Origin: Saprospiraceae bacterium
Lineage (GTDB): Bacteria; Bacteroidota; Bacteroidia; Chitinophagales; Saprospiraceae
DNA length: 64,000 bases
NCBI GenBank assembly: GCA_016706365.1
Contig: JADJJU010000009.1
Location: 1-64,000, forward strand
Reading direction: 5' to 3'
The notes below the pieces were generated by a model. That model saw only the letters and a program-made list of their open reading frames with translations, had not been told where the DNA came from and did no database searches. The position numbers were made by a program, and so were the translations under genes. Each line of letters starts with the position of its first letter. Position 1 is the stretch's first letter. This document shows positions 27,568-38,339 of this stretch, in pieces.

Positions 27568-27615
27568 GGCTGTTCAATCTGAAATCTGATTTCTGAAATC
27601 TGATTTCTGAAATCT
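27568..27615. repeat. GGCTGTT-led tandem 14-mer repeat
   Basis: GGCTGTT (27568-27574, the reverse of AACAGCC) is followed by nearly three tandem copies of CTGAAATCTGATTT. It fills most of the gap between the T9SS gene and the convergent ubiD-like gene and reaches the ubiD stop codon. Confidence 0.65.
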
Positions 27616-29449
27616 TTATCCCCAATCTTCCAGCACAGCTCCTTTCTTAAACAAGTGTTCAATTCTCCGGATACTGGCATCATCTTCTTCCAGTCCGGGA
27701 GCATGATGTGTTTTAATGCGGGCATCGATGATCAATGGCCCTTTACATCCCCAATGCTTGTGATCTGTAAAGCTGTCCACGCCATGGATATCATGAGATG
27801 GATTAGCTCTTGTAAATGTAACCCAGACGAAATTATTGATATTTGCAGCCGTAAACACGACTTTCGTCTGCAATCACAATCAGTGGCCAGGAATTTAGAT
27901 TCTGAGCTTGCAATACATCTCTCAATTGCTTTATTTCAGTCTCTGCAGATGTCTGATCTTTCCAGGAAATTCCTTGAATAATCATTACACCCGGCAGTGC
28001 AATAAATGGTTCGGAAAATCCTTCCGTCAATTTCAGATCTGTAGGTATCTCAGTTGATAGTGTTCTGATAGCCGGACCACAAGCTGCAATGACTACCTTA
28101 CTTCCAGCATTCCATCCTGATCCGGAGTAATCCAAAGTGTCGATAGTTGTTTTGGTTTGAAAATGCAGATCTCTTGTCCAGTCTACTCTCTCCAGCATGT
28201 GCTTAAAGAATTGTGGTAGATTTTTAGCACTCAACTCAGGATGATCATTGGCAGCGGCGATCCAGAGGAACTTAGCTAGTGAAGTTTGCCCGCTGCCTAA
28301 TATTCTGTTGGCTATGGTCAATATTTCTTCTGGTTTCTGATCTCTGAAAGGCATATAGCGCTCCCATCCGATAGCTACCAACAATGGATGCACCCCTGCC
28401 GCATCTACTGCATTGATTTCCTTCACACCGGGGAATTCCACAGCTGTTAATTCCTTTACCAATTGATGAATCAAATACCCGAAACTGGAATCTTCTGCAG
28501 GGGGTCTGCCTACCACTGTAAAATGCCAGAGTGGATCTTTTCTGTGATAGACTTTATCGACTTTCATAACCGGAAAATCATGCGCCAAACTGTAATATCC
28601 CAGGTGATCCCCAAATGGACCTTCTTTCTTTTTTTGATTTTTTAATATTTCACCTGTGATCACAAAGTCCGCATCCGAAGAGATGATATAACCACCTTCT
28701 CTGGTATACCGAAATCTCCTCCCATTGAGCAAACCGGCAAATGTAAGTTCAGACAATCCTTCCGGTAGGGGCATGATCGCAGAAAATGCATTGGACGGTG
28801 GTCCACCAACAAATATGCTCACTTTGAAAGGATGACCCAGGCGATTGTATTTTTCATGATGCACCCCAATTCCACGATGGATTTGATAGTGGAGTCCGAT
28901 TTCTTCATTGGGCAAATAATCATTTCCCGAAAGCTGAATTCTGTACATTCCGAGATTGGACTGCATGATGGAATTATTCTCAGGGTCCTGACTCATCACT
29001 TGTGGCAATGTGATGAATGCGCCTCCGTCCATTGGCCAGGATTTGATCTGTGGTAATTGATCTATGGTAGTGCTTCCATATTTGACCGGACTACCCATGA
29101 TACTTTTCATTGGAAGTCCTGTCAATGCAGTGAAAGGGGTAGTGGCATATTTCAGCGGCGACTTTAAAAAATCGGAAAAATCTGCCTTAAGTTCGATGAC
29201 CTTCTGTACCCTTTTGAGTGTATTTCTGAATATAAATTCTGTCCTGTCAATTGTACCATAAATATTGGAAATAGCCTGAAAAGGACTGCCTTTTACATTC
29301 TCAAATAGAAGCGCCGGACCACCTTTGTCAAATACTCTTCGATGAATTCCTGCCATATCCAGATTCGGATCGACCTGTTCCTTAATCCGAACCAGTTGTC
29401 CGGTTTTTTCAAGGTCATTCGCACATTCCCTCAGACTTTTGTAAGTCAT
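27616..29449 (-). CDS. ubiD: UbiD-family decarboxylase, one frameshift
   Basis: The composite protein is about 611 residues, a normal UbiD length. The N-terminus is MTYKSLRECANDLEKTGQLVRI, and the prFMN/metal-binding core includes NLGMYRIQL, GIGVHHEKYNRLGHPFKVSIFVGGPP and TREGGYIISSDADFVITGEI. The C-terminal part (ANINNFVWVTFTRANPSHDI, FTDHKHWGCKGPLIIDARIK) lies in another frame, joined near 27858 by a one-base change. UbiD enzymes use prenylated FMN to (de)carboxylate aromatic or unsaturated acids. Candidate roles are quinone biosynthesis or aromatic acid metabolism. No UbiX gene is in the window. Confidence 0.85.
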
Positions 29450-29612
29450 ATGTATTGATTTTTCATGCTATTGATCCAATATAGGACCCTCGCCATTATT
29501 TCCTGCACCTTAAAGCATAAAATGTAAAAATTGTTGACATAACAATGTCAATTTCGGGCAGGATGGACTGGGTTTACTGGTGTGATTTTTAATGGCTGTT
29601 TATATTGGGGCA

Positions 29613-29630
29613 GACGCAAGGCATTACGTC
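29613..29630. repeat. degenerate GACGCAATGCATTGCGTC-type palindrome
   Basis: This 18-base segment differs at two positions from the perfect palindrome suggested by the copy at 55174-55207. A larger inverted repeat ACGCAAG/CTTGCGT surrounds it. Confidence 0.4.
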
Positions 29631-29816
29631 ACAACTTGCGTGTAAACTTCCAAAAACCTGGCTTTATTTGTAGAGAGAGGACATATTTTAATTTGCCCCT
29701 ACTTGTGTTTAATCACCGGCTGTCACCCTGGCTGTTTACTAAACATCTCACCTTCTAAACTTCTAAACTCGTGTGAAGTTTTGCTTAACGCCTCAATCGG
29801 CTCTTTTGCTGTTAAC

Positions 29817-29856
29817 TTATTACTTACTACTTACTACTTACTACTTACTACTTACG
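29817..29856. repeat. tandem TTACTAC heptamer repeat
   Basis: About five consecutive copies of a 7-base unit (TTACTAC/CTACTTA register). The perfect tandem structure suggests recent slippage, so copy number may vary between strains. Confidence 0.7.
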
Positions 29857-29909
29857 CCTTCCCGTCTCATCCGGCTGTTCAATTAACCGTGCAAACGGCT
29901 GTTTGTGTT

Positions 29910-32900
29910 TTACCTCATCAAACTTACTTCCCCATAGAAACTCTTAAGCGTTCCATCGGTAAATTCAACCTGTATACTATAAACAAATGTTGCAGGAATC
30001 ATAAGTTTGCTCTGATGGAAGCCATCCCAGCCATATTCTGACAGATTCGGTGGGAATTCTTTTCTGATGAATACTCTTTCTCCCCAACGATCAAAGATTT
30101 CCATGAATTTGATTTCTTTGATATTTTCTCCCCCATAGAGAGTAAAAGTATCATTGATTCCATCTCCGTTTGGAGAAAAACCTCCCGGAACAAAAGCATT
30201 ATGTCTCTTGAGGATATCGATCATAATCTGATCATCAGCTGTACAACCGTGGTTGTCAGTTATTTGAACAGAGACACTGGTTCGTTCTTCTATTTTTAAG
30301 CTGATGGATGGACACAGTGGACAATTTATATCAGTACTATCCGTCATCCAAAGATATTGTGAAATACTGTCAGGCGGAATTGTAGCATTTGCATTGATAT
30401 TGACATCAGTGCCCGGATCCACTGTAATTCCTCCACCCAAATCAACTAATAATCTCGGAGGCTCTGCTAATGTGAATTCCTGTGAAGTACTGCATCCGAA
30501 AGCATCTCTTGCAACCAAAGTATAAAATCCAGCCCCAAGAGAAGAGAACAATGTTGATCCGGAAAAGGGACCGTTATTCATGGAATATTGTACGGGAGCT
30601 GTACCACCGGATGTTGAAATTATTTCAATAATACCATCACGGAATCCAAAACAGGATGGAGATTTTGCTTCTACTTCCATTCTTGGTATAAGTCCCACAC
30701 TTATTGTAATACTGCTTGAATACATGCAAGCAGTTTCTCTGTAAATAACCTGAATCAAATGCTCTCCGGCACCGGCAAGTTTGGCACTAAAAACTCCCGT
30801 GCTTGCATTAATTATTCCAGGACCAGTCCAGGTAAATGAACCATTACCGGGACCGGGAGAAATCTGAACAGCCAGCGTCATATCCGGGGTCACATCTGAT
30901 AAGCAAATTGGGTCTACAGGTAAAATAACTATATTAACATCCGGACAGTTTACTGCTACACAAGTCGTTTCTGAGGGGACGCTATTCCCGCAAGGTCCAT
31001 TTCCAATTGCAACTATCTGAAAATTAACTGAAGATCCGGTTGCAAGCGGCTCTACCAAATGAGATGTAGTATAAATTGTGTCTGCATTTCCATTATCAAC
31101 AATAATAATATACCCAGAAGCACCCGGTACTGGATCCCATGTGAAAGTTACTGAGGTGAGAGTCCCGTTGCATTGAATCACCGGAGCTGGTAATGGAGAA
31201 TCCACCTGCACATCGAACGACGCCGGTTCTGATACACATCCATCTTTTGTGACTATCAATTCTATTGTTTTATTTCCGGGGATATCCCAGGTGATATTGT
31301 CAGGAATAGTAGAAGTTGCAGTATTAGGTACTCCATTATCGAAATCCCATGCAAAACTACCGTCTGCACTATCTCCCGTATAAGTTAAAACTGAGGCCTG
31401 TCCAATACATACAGGACTTTCCAATAAGAAAGAGGCGACTGGTGTAGGATTTACTTCAATGATAACCATGCTTTCATAAACACAATTATCTTCTGCATAA
31501 GTAGCAGTAATAGTATGCGAACCAACACCACTTAATCCCGGATCAAAACTTCCTGAAGCAGGATCTGAAATGCCATCACCACTCCATGTCAGAACTCCGT
31601 TACCGGAATTAGGATTAATATTTGCATTCAACTGAATAACAGAACTTTGAGGTATCAGACAGATGGGAGACACCGGATCAATGAGAACTTCAACATCTTC
31701 ACAATCCTGTGCGATACAGGTCAGTTCAGCAATCGAATTGCTGCATGGTCCGGGGTTTATGAACTCTACTTGTAGAGTCATGCTGATTCCGGGAGTGAGT
31801 CCTGTCGTGGTATATGTATTGCCTGTCTGAATTCCCATAGGTCCATCCAGAAGGGTAATAATTTGGCCGCTTGCCATAGGATCTGTATTCCATGAAAAAG
31901 TAATGCTGGAAGTATTAGTTTCGCAAGTGATGACTGGATCAGCCATTGGCTCTACAACTGCAACTGTTTGCTGAAAAGGTTCAGAGGTACAGCCATTTTC
32001 TGTGACTTGAAGACTTATAGTTTTGGCTCCACTATTTGACCAACTAACATCATGTGGACCAACACCTGACCCCGGGATAGCATTTCCGTTATTGAAGTCC
32101 CAGTCAAATTGCGCGCCTATGCTCCCGCTTCCAATGTATGTGATTACTGAGGATTGGTCAAGACAAATAGGAGAAGAAGCTGTGAAATCGGCCGTTGGAG
32201 TTTCATAAATCGTGATTTCTCCTGTGCCTGTATATGAACAATTCCCTTCTGTATATCTGAACCCAATCGCATGGACTCCTGGCCCGGCAATTGAAGGATC
32301 AAATATGCCCGTATCAGTATCAGTTATTCCGAGTCCTACCCATGTGACAGACCCTGAGGGATTTTGTGGAGTCACAATAAGATTCAGTGTTATTGGAGTT
32401 GTGGCTGTTGAGAGACAGATGGGCATTATTTCTTCGAAATCAAGCAGCACAGCAGGGCAATCTTCAGCCACGCAAGTTAACTCCGAACTCACAGGCCCAC
32501 AAGGATTATTTGTCAAAGCAGTCACTTCTATAGTGATAGCATCTCCGGGATTGAGACCGGTGAAAGCATAAGAATTACCACTTAAAGTTCCTGAAGGACC
32601 TGTGATAACGATAGCATCAAATCCAGTAACTCCCGGAATGTCTGCCCAGCTGAAAGTGATGTTTTCAGTATTTGTCGAGCATGTTATAAGTGGAGCTGCG
32701 ACAGGATTGGTGACAATTACAGGAAGACTGAATAAAGGAGAACTACAGCCATTTTCGCTAATAATTAATTCTACAGTTTTCGTTCCTGCAGTGGACCAAC
32801 TAACAGTGTGAGGACCGGCGCCATTTCCAGGTGTAGCGGAGCCAGTATCAAAATCCCAGGCAAATTGCATACTGCTATGAATTGGCAGTGTTTCAATTGT

Positions 32901-35900
32901 CAATGTTGTCGAAACACAAATAGTATCCTCGCTTAAACTGAAGGAGGCACTTGGTGTGCTAAATACCTGGACTGGCAAAATAGTGATGATTTCACAGGGA
33001 CCTTCGGCGTAAGTAATTGTCACATTATGCAATCCTATGCCTGCCAAAATCGGATCAAATAAAGCTTGATCTGCAGCTGCAATACCGGGTCCTGAAAAAA
33101 CAAGATTGCCTGCTCCTGCTGTGTTCCCGGTTAAATTAACGACGATAGGAACATTGGGAGAACTCGTAATCAAACATATATCAGGGATCGGTTCGGCTTG
33201 TAAAATAAATGCAGGACAACTCAATGCAGCACAATTCATAGTTACAAATTGATTTCCGCAGCTGTTATTGCTTATTATTTCTAATTGAATAGAAACCAAT
33301 TCATCTGGCATCAAATTATCAACACTGAAGGTATTTCCTGAGATACTACCCGATTGACCAGTAAGCACAAGAACATTATAGCCTCCAGCCCCAACAACAT
33401 CTGTCCATTCAAAAACCACACTGGTAGTAGTTGCCGTACCGCAAGTAATGGCGGGAAGCGGAAGAACAGTATTTATCTGTATGCTTTGGGTAGAAAGTGC
33501 TGAGAGGCATCCATTGTCTGTCACACTCAATGAAATGATTTTGCTTCCTCCGCTATTCCAGGAGACAGTATGTGGCCCGGGTCCAGTGCCTGGTGAAGCA
33601 GATCCTGTGTCAAAATCCCAGGTAAAACTAGCATTGGCGCTTACATTTCCGGTAAATGTAACAATCGTACTAGAGTCAACGCATATAGGATTATTCGCTA
33701 ATGTGAAAGAAGCAATAGGAACCGGATAAACATAGATTGTAATAAACTCTGTGTAGAAACATAATTCTTCATTATAGATCAAAGTGATCTGATGCTGACC
33801 TACTCCTGCAAGAACCGGATCAAATATACCATTCTCAGAATCTGTAATTCCCGGTCCGGTCCATTCATATGTGCCCAGATTGGGATCACCCCCTGAAACA
33901 TCAGATTCCAGCGTAATTGCCGGAGAATTCGGACCGAGACAAATATCACTAAGAGGCAAAATATTTACGGTAATGGCAGGGCAGGGGACAGCTGTACAAG
34001 TCAATTCACTAAAGGTGTCAGGGCAGGGAAATGGTCCAACTGCCGTAACCCGAATAGTAACAGATTCACCGTTTACTAAGTTATCAAATTGGATACTATT
34101 CCCATCAATTTGTCCAGTGTGCCCACTTAAAATATCGACTGTGATATTTGTTGCGCCGTTGACAGGATTCCAAAAGAATGAAACAGATGATCCTGTTGAT
34201 ATTCCACAGAAAATTTCCGGCACTTCGATTTGTGGTACAATTTCAACGGTAGAAGATGTAACAGCCGAACATCCATTACTATCAGTTACTGTAACTGAAT
34301 ATTCTGTTGTTTCACTTGGGTTTACGACTACAGTTGCGTCTGATCCCAGCCCCTGATCCCATTCATATGCTACACCTCCTGAGGCATTTAATACGAGTGA
34401 TTCACCTGCGCACGCGATAGGATTAAATGGATTAATCATCGCATCCGGTGCCGGATCAATAATGAAAGTAATTGATTCTGTTCCTGTACATCCAGTGGCA
34501 GCATCAGTTCCTGTGACAGTATAAGTATAAGTTCCGGGAACGCCCGGATTAACAATTCTGATGGGAGAAGTATTAGAAGGTTCATCTTCCCATACATAAG
34601 TATCGGTTCCTGTAACTTCAAGTGTTATATCTGACGAAAGACAAAGTTGGCCATCCATAGTAATATTCAGCACAGGAGAAGGAATCATGTAAATTGTAAT
34701 TTCAGCACTCCCTTCACATCCTTCAAAACTGGTTCCAACAACTAAGAAAGTAGTAGTTTCAGTAATGATTGGATTTATTGAAGAGTTATTGCCTAAATTC
34801 TGTCCTGTACTTAGATTGGTCCAGGTATAACTGAGAGCTCCACTGGCAGTCAGTGTAATCGATCCGCCATCGCAGACATCCAGGGCAGCGGCATCAATGA
34901 TAATTAGAGGTTCAGGGGCGAATGTTACTTCAATTGTTTCAGTAGATGAAGGGCATCCATTTAAGTAAACTGTCAGCGTATAAGTCCCTTCTTCCGTTGC
35001 ATCCGGGAGATTTTGCTGATTGGAATTATATCCGTTTGGCCCCATCCATTCATAAATAACATTAAAATTGATTGGTGAAGTACTTCCATTAAGCATGATG
35101 GGCTGCCCCGGACAGGGAATGCCTAGTTGAGTAATAATTGCATCCGGGGCTTCAGTAATTACAACAGGGAAACTATAAGTCTCTGTACAGCCATTTTGCG
35201 TAACTGAAAGGCTTATTAATTTGTCACCGCCCGTATCCCAATATACCTCATGAGGCCCCTCACTGTTTAATAAGGTAGCAATTCCACCATCAAAATCCCA
35301 AATAAATTCTGCCCCGGGATTAGCTGTTCCTGTGAAAGTCACCAAAACAACATCCCCTGCACATATCACATTTGGTCCCGAGATTTCAAATGAAACTACC
35401 GGAGGATCACAAATTCCGGGTTCTGTAGTTGACGAATTAACAGGACTCACAGTTGTTGGATCTTGTTCACATACACAGCGATAATAAACTGTCATACTAA
35501 ATTCCTGATCGTATGTTGGTATTGCAGGGTTACCCCCGGTCGTGCTGAATGGATCATTGAAAAACATTAAAGTGGCTCCAGCGGGACAGGAAGGAATTTC
35601 AGGAATAAAGGTTCCTCCTTCCAGATTGCAAAATATGGAGCATTCGCTGTCTATTATAGTCATCGAAGGTGGGGCGAAACTAAGATCAGGACATAGTATA
35701 CAATCGGCAGGAATAGGAACAGGCTGAATAGGACTCATACAACTAGTATTGCAACTGTTTCGCACTCTGATTTGTCGGGGTGGTCCTCCGGCTGGGATTC
35801 CTGTGAGGACATTGGAATCAGTCCAGCTTGCACCTCCATCAAATGAATATTGCCAAAAACATCCGGCTGGTGCTCCTGCAATGGTCTCAGCTTCAACAGT

Positions 35901-36794
35901 TATTGTAACAGTGCCTCCCTGACATTCAGCCATGGTATTAAGAATTTCCGGAGTATCATATACTGTATATGTGACAGGGGTCCTGGAATTTCCACACAGG
36001 TCATTTTGACTTGGACATTCACAATTTGCATAAAAAGTATATTCCCCTGCGGCTAAAGCTCCCGGATTGAAGGTATTTCCTGAGCCTAAACTTGCACCAC
36101 CAAAAGCTGTATTATACCAATTTACCTGCGGCGTCACAGAAGGCGGAACTATCAATGTTGCCGCAGTAGAAGTAGAACAAGAGTTGTCATTTATAACTGC
36201 GTTTCCTGATACCGCATAATTAACCGGAATTCCTCCATTGCATCCGGGGCATGCGAAGGTTATACTTACACTTGTAAGAAATCCAACATCTGCACCAATA
36301 CAATCAAAAACCTGGACTGCCCAACCTGCGGCATTGATATCACATGAGCCTATACTACTGAGAGAACCGGAAATAGCCCAGGTGCCACCCAGAGGAACTG
36401 GTTGTGTACATATATTGAGGGGACCACTATTTGCTCCGTTGGTAAAAGTAAGATTACTGAAGTTATCACCTCCATTGCAGATTCCCGGCCCTGTGTGTTG
36501 ATGCAATTGTAATGTGCCACATCCATTGGGGCCTATCAGATACCACTGATGCAAATCTGATACAAAAGTATGCGTACCATTGAATACTACAGTTACTATG
36601 CAAGTTGCCGGATCAAATTGACAGGGAAGATGACACGTATTTGGAGTACAACCTGTGCTTGTTAGATTTCCACTTGAACCTTCACATACGGAAATTCCGT
36701 TGACGTTTTGCTCTTCTGCAATACACTGACTTCGCAGTATCGAGCCAGCGCAAACAACAAACAAACTTATCATTACCAATCGTGCAATCCCCAT
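29910..36794 (-). CDS. giant T9SS type B (gliding-motility-associated C-terminal domain) adhesin-like protein with composite repeats
   Basis: 2294 residues. Signal peptide 1-22, then an N-terminal P-domain-like region (WYLIGPNGCGTLQLHQHTG ... GAVQVFDCIG-type motifs) and Ig-like and PKD-like modules up to about residue 860. Next come about five composite repeats of 250 residues. Each has an FN3-like unit (ITC...FSW...GL.PG), an Ig-like unit (CP...ICL...W.GPGI...GIFDP.LAGVG.H.I...Y.E..C) and a PKD unit (FxWDFD.G...GPH.VSW...K.I.L.VTENGC). In the last repeat the PKD unit is replaced by a SprB-like repeat. It ends in the type B tail NAFVPGGFSPNGDGINDTF ... FDRWGERVF ... YGEVSLMR. Surface-exposed; likely adhesion or gliding. 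Single intact frame despite its length. Confidence 0.88.
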   Translation of the reverse strand: MGIARLVMISLFVVCAGSILRSQCIAEEQNVNGISVCEGSSGNLTSTGCTPNTCHLPCQFDPATCIVTVVFNGTHTFVSDLHQWYLIGPNGCGTLQLHQHTGPGICNGGDNFSNLTFTNGANSGPLNICTQPVPLGGTWAISGSLSSIGSCDINAAGWAVQVFDCIGADVGFLTSVSITFACPGCNGGIPVNYAVSGNAVINDNSCSTSTAATLIVPPSVTPQVNWYNTAFGGASLGSGNTFNPGALAAGEYTFYANCECPSQNDLCGNSRTPVTYTVYDTPEILNTMAECQGGTVTITVEAETIAGAPAGCFWQYSFDGGASWTDSNVLTGIPAGGPPRQIRVRNSCNTSCMSPIQPVPIPADCILCPDLSFAPPSMTIIDSECSIFCNLEGGTFIPEIPSCPAGATLMFFNDPFSTTGGNPAIPTYDQEFSMTVYYRCVCEQDPTTVSPVNSSTTEPGICDPPVVSFEISGPNVICAGDVVLVTFTGTANPGAEFIWDFDGGIATLLNSEGPHEVYWDTGGDKLISLSVTQNGCTETYSFPVVITEAPDAIITQLGIPCPGQPIMLNGSTSPINFNVIYEWMGPNGYNSNQQNLPDATEEGTYTLTVYLNGCPSSTETIEVTFAPEPLIIIDAAALDVCDGGSITLTASGALSYTWTNLSTGQNLGNNSSINPIITETTTFLVVGTSFEGCEGSAEITIYMIPSPVLNITMDGQLCLSSDITLEVTGTDTYVWEDEPSNTSPIRIVNPGVPGTYTYTVTGTDAATGCTGTESITFIIDPAPDAMINPFNPIACAGESLVLNASGGVAYEWDQGLGSDATVVVNPSETTEYSVTVTDSNGCSAVTSSTVEIVPQIEVPEIFCGISTGSSVSFFWNPVNGATNITVDILSGHTGQIDGNSIQFDNLVNGESVTIRVTAVGPFPCPDTFSELTCTAVPCPAITVNILPLSDICLGPNSPAITLESDVSGGDPNLGTYEWTGPGITDSENGIFDPVLAGVGQHQITLIYNEELCFYTEFITIYVYPVPIASFTLANNPICVDSSTIVTFTGNVSANASFTWDFDTGSASPGTGPGPHTVSWNSGGSKIISLSVTDNGCLSALSTQSIQINTVLPLPAITCGTATTTSVVFEWTDVVGAGGYNVLVLTGQSGSISGNTFSVDNLMPDELVSIQLEIISNNSCGNQFVTMNCAALSCPAFILQAEPIPDICLITSSPNVPIVVNLTGNTAGAGNLVFSGPGIAAADQALFDPILAGIGLHNVTITYAEGPCEIITILPVQVFSTPSASFSLSEDTICVSTTLTIETLPIHSSMQFAWDFDTGSATPGNGAGPHTVSWSTAGTKTVELIISENGCSSPLFSLPVIVTNPVAAPLITCSTNTENITFSWADIPGVTGFDAIVITGPSGTLSGNSYAFTGLNPGDAITIEVTALTNNPCGPVSSELTCVAEDCPAVLLDFEEIMPICLSTATTPITLNLIVTPQNPSGSVTWVGLGITDTDTGIFDPSIAGPGVHAIGFRYTEGNCSYTGTGEITIYETPTADFTASSPICLDQSSVITYIGSGSIGAQFDWDFNNGNAIPGSGVGPHDVSWSNSGAKTISLQVTENGCTSEPFQQTVAVVEPMADPVITCETNTSSITFSWNTDPMASGQIITLLDGPMGIQTGNTYTTTGLTPGISMTLQVEFINPGPCSNSIAELTCIAQDCEDVEVLIDPVSPICLIPQSSVIQLNANINPNSGNGVLTWSGDGISDPASGSFDPGLSGVGSHTITATYAEDNCVYESMVIIEVNPTPVASFLLESPVCIGQASVLTYTGDSADGSFAWDFDNGVPNTATSTIPDNITWDIPGNKTIELIVTKDGCVSEPASFDVQVDSPLPAPVIQCNGTLTSVTFTWDPVPGASGYIIIVDNGNADTIYTTSHLVEPLATGSSVNFQIVAIGNGPCGNSVPSETTCVAVNCPDVNIVILPVDPICLSDVTPDMTLAVQISPGPGNGSFTWTGPGIINASTGVFSAKLAGAGEHLIQVIYRETACMYSSSITISVGLIPRMEVEAKSPSCFGFRDGIIEIISTSGGTAPVQYSMNNGPFSGSTLFSSLGAGFYTLVARDAFGCSTSQEFTLAEPPRLLVDLGGGITVDPGTDVNINANATIPPDSISQYLWMTDSTDINCPLCPSISLKIEERTSVSVQITDNHGCTADDQIMIDILKRHNAFVPGGFSPNGDGINDTFTLYGGENIKEIKFMEIFDRWGERVFIRKEFPPNLSEYGWDGFHQSKLMIPATFVYSIQVEFTDGTLKSFYGEVSLMR

Positions 36795-36960
36795 ATCCCC
36801 TATATTCTACACTCTAACCTTCAAAAATATATATTTTGCCTCTGTTGACCTGTGCGCAAAGCCAAAAACAAAGGTAAGAAGTTATATTAAGAGCTACGTA
36901 CAAAATCACTTATAAGTTAGTATGACACCTAACAATTTAAATTTGGTTTTTAGATTCGTC

Positions 36961-37011
36961 TAAAAAATAAAGTGTTTCATTAAAGTCCATAGGGGAAATT
37001 AATGAAACACT
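36961..37011 (-). terminator. rho-independent terminator of the pdhC gene
   Basis: A perfect 13-bp inverted repeat (36971-36983 with 36999-37011, 15-base loop) is followed on the minus strand by TTATTTTTT. It lies 27 bases beyond the E2 stop codon. Confidence 0.85.
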
Positions 37012-37037
37012 CTAAAATCTACATTTTAGCAATAAAA

Positions 37038-38339
37038 TTACAGAACCAGCCGTATTGGGTTTTCTATATATTCTTTAACCGTTTGCAGGAATTTTGCTCC
37101 CGTTACTCCATCGACTACTCTGTGATCACATGAGAGTGTCACCTTCATGATATTTCCAGGGACAATTAATCCATTTTTCACAACGGGAACTGATTTGATG
37201 GATCCTACTGCAAGAATACAAGCATCCGGTGGATTGATAATAGCAGTGAATTCATCAATATCAAACATACCCAAGTTTGATATTGTAAAAGTGTTTCCCT
37301 GCATTTCTGCGGGCTGTAATTTTTTCTCTTTTGCCTTTCCGGCCAATGTTTTTATTTCAGAATTGAGTTGGGAGAGTGATTTAAAATCAGCATTTCTGAT
37401 GACGGGAACTAATAATCCATCCTCTACACCAACTGCAACACCAATATGGATATGCTGGTGGTAAGAAATCTTATCACCCAACCACGAAGAATTAACTGCC
37501 GGATGTTTTCTCAAAGCAGCAGCACATGCCTTAACAACGATATCATTGAATGAAATTTTTTGCTCTGCAATTTCATTAAGTTGTGCCCTTGCTGCTATAG
37601 CATTGTCCATGTCAATTTCCATGGTTAGATAGAAATGAGGAGCAGAAAATTTGCTTTCACCCAGTCTTCTTGCAATGGTTTTGCGCATTTGGTTGACAGG
37701 AACTTCCCGGGAGGAATCTTCCATACTAAATGATGGAGCCGGAGTTTTTATTTCAGATTTTCCATCCATTGAAGGACTTGCAGATCCGGAGGACATAGCA
37801 GCTTCCACATCTTTTCTTATAATTCGGCCCTGATCTCCTGAACCCTGAATTTTGTTAAGATCTACTCCGCTTTCTTTAGCTATGGACTTAGCGAGAGGTG
37901 ATGCTTTGACTCTCTGATCAGCAGATTCTTTATCGTTTTCTTCTGATCCAGCTTCTTCTGAATCGTTTTTAGAGTCTCCCTGTGCTTCCTGGTTTTCTTG
38001 AGCGGGTCTTTCTTCCTTTGAATCAAGCTTTTCCTCCTTTTTCTCTTTTTTAGATTCATCCGCAGATCCACTGGATCTTTTTAAAGCACTCTCAAAGTCT
38101 TCGCCTTTCTCACCAATCACAGCAATAACGCCATCCACTGGAACTGCTCCTGATTTAACTCCAATATACAATAAGTAACCTTCATGAAAAGATTCCAACT
38201 CCATTGTGGCTTTATCTGTCTCTACCTCAGCCAGAATATCGCCCGGCGAAACTTTATCACCTACTTTTTTTGACCACCCGATAATAACCCCTTCCTCCAT
38301 CGTATCACTCAGGCGGGGCATTCTAATTATTTCTGCCAT
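37038..38339 (-). CDS. pdhC: pyruvate dehydrogenase complex dihydrolipoamide acetyltransferase (E2)
   Basis: 433 residues from the preferred start MAEIIRMPRLSDTMEEGV at 38339; an ATG 57 bases upstream would add an atypical leader. One lipoyl domain is at 1-75, with the lipoylated K43 in ETDKATME. An acidic, Glu/Lys-rich linker follows, then a peripheral-subunit-binding domain (VKASPLAKSIAKESGVDLNKIQGSGDQGRIIRKDVEA). The catalytic domain ends with the active-site DHRVVDG motif. E2 transfers acetyl groups to CoA at the core of the complex. E1 and E3 genes are not adjacent, so it is transcribed alone. Which 2-oxoacid complex it serves is inferred from similarity to PdhC. Confidence 0.87.
   Translation of the reverse strand: MAEIIRMPRLSDTMEEGVIIGWSKKVGDKVSPGDILAEVETDKATMELESFHEGYLLYIGVKSGAVPVDGVIAVIGEKGEDFESALKRSSGSADESKKEKKEEKLDSKEERPAQENQEAQGDSKNDSEEAGSEENDKESADQRVKASPLAKSIAKESGVDLNKIQGSGDQGRIIRKDVEAAMSSGSASPSMDGKSEIKTPAPSFSMEDSSREVPVNQMRKTIARRLGESKFSAPHFYLTMEIDMDNAIAARAQLNEIAEQKISFNDIVVKACAAALRKHPAVNSSWLGDKISYHQHIHIGVAVGVEDGLLVPVIRNADFKSLSQLNSEIKTLAGKAKEKKLQPAEMQGNTFTISNLGMFDIDEFTAIINPPDACILAVGSIKSVPVVKNGLIVPGNIMKVTLSCDHRVVDGVTGAKFLQTVKEYIENPIRLVL

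Larger units (their letters stand above)
29594..29903. repeat. GGCTGTT-punctuated intergenic repeat mosaic
   Basis: Five GGCTGTT heptamers (29594, 29730, 29873, 29897, and a diverged GGCTGTC near 29718) divide the UbiD/adhesin intergenic region into segments, each with its own simple words. Examples are ATCTCACC-TTCTAAACTTCTAAAC after 29736 and a TTACTAC 7-mer tandem before 29873. It is the reverse-orientation counterpart of the AACAGCC mosaic at 54917-55145. No gene is visible in 29450-29909. Confidence 0.6.

Noticed and set aside
29703..30041. Plus-strand frame covering the GGCTGTT mosaic
   Set aside because: Encodes repeats such as LLTTYYLLLTTY from the 7-mer tandem; overlaps the end of the adhesin gene in antisense.
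36961..37011. Inverted repeat as an operator of the adhesin gene
   Set aside because: A T-run on the minus strand immediately after the stem and the position just past the pdhC stop make a terminator the simpler explanation.
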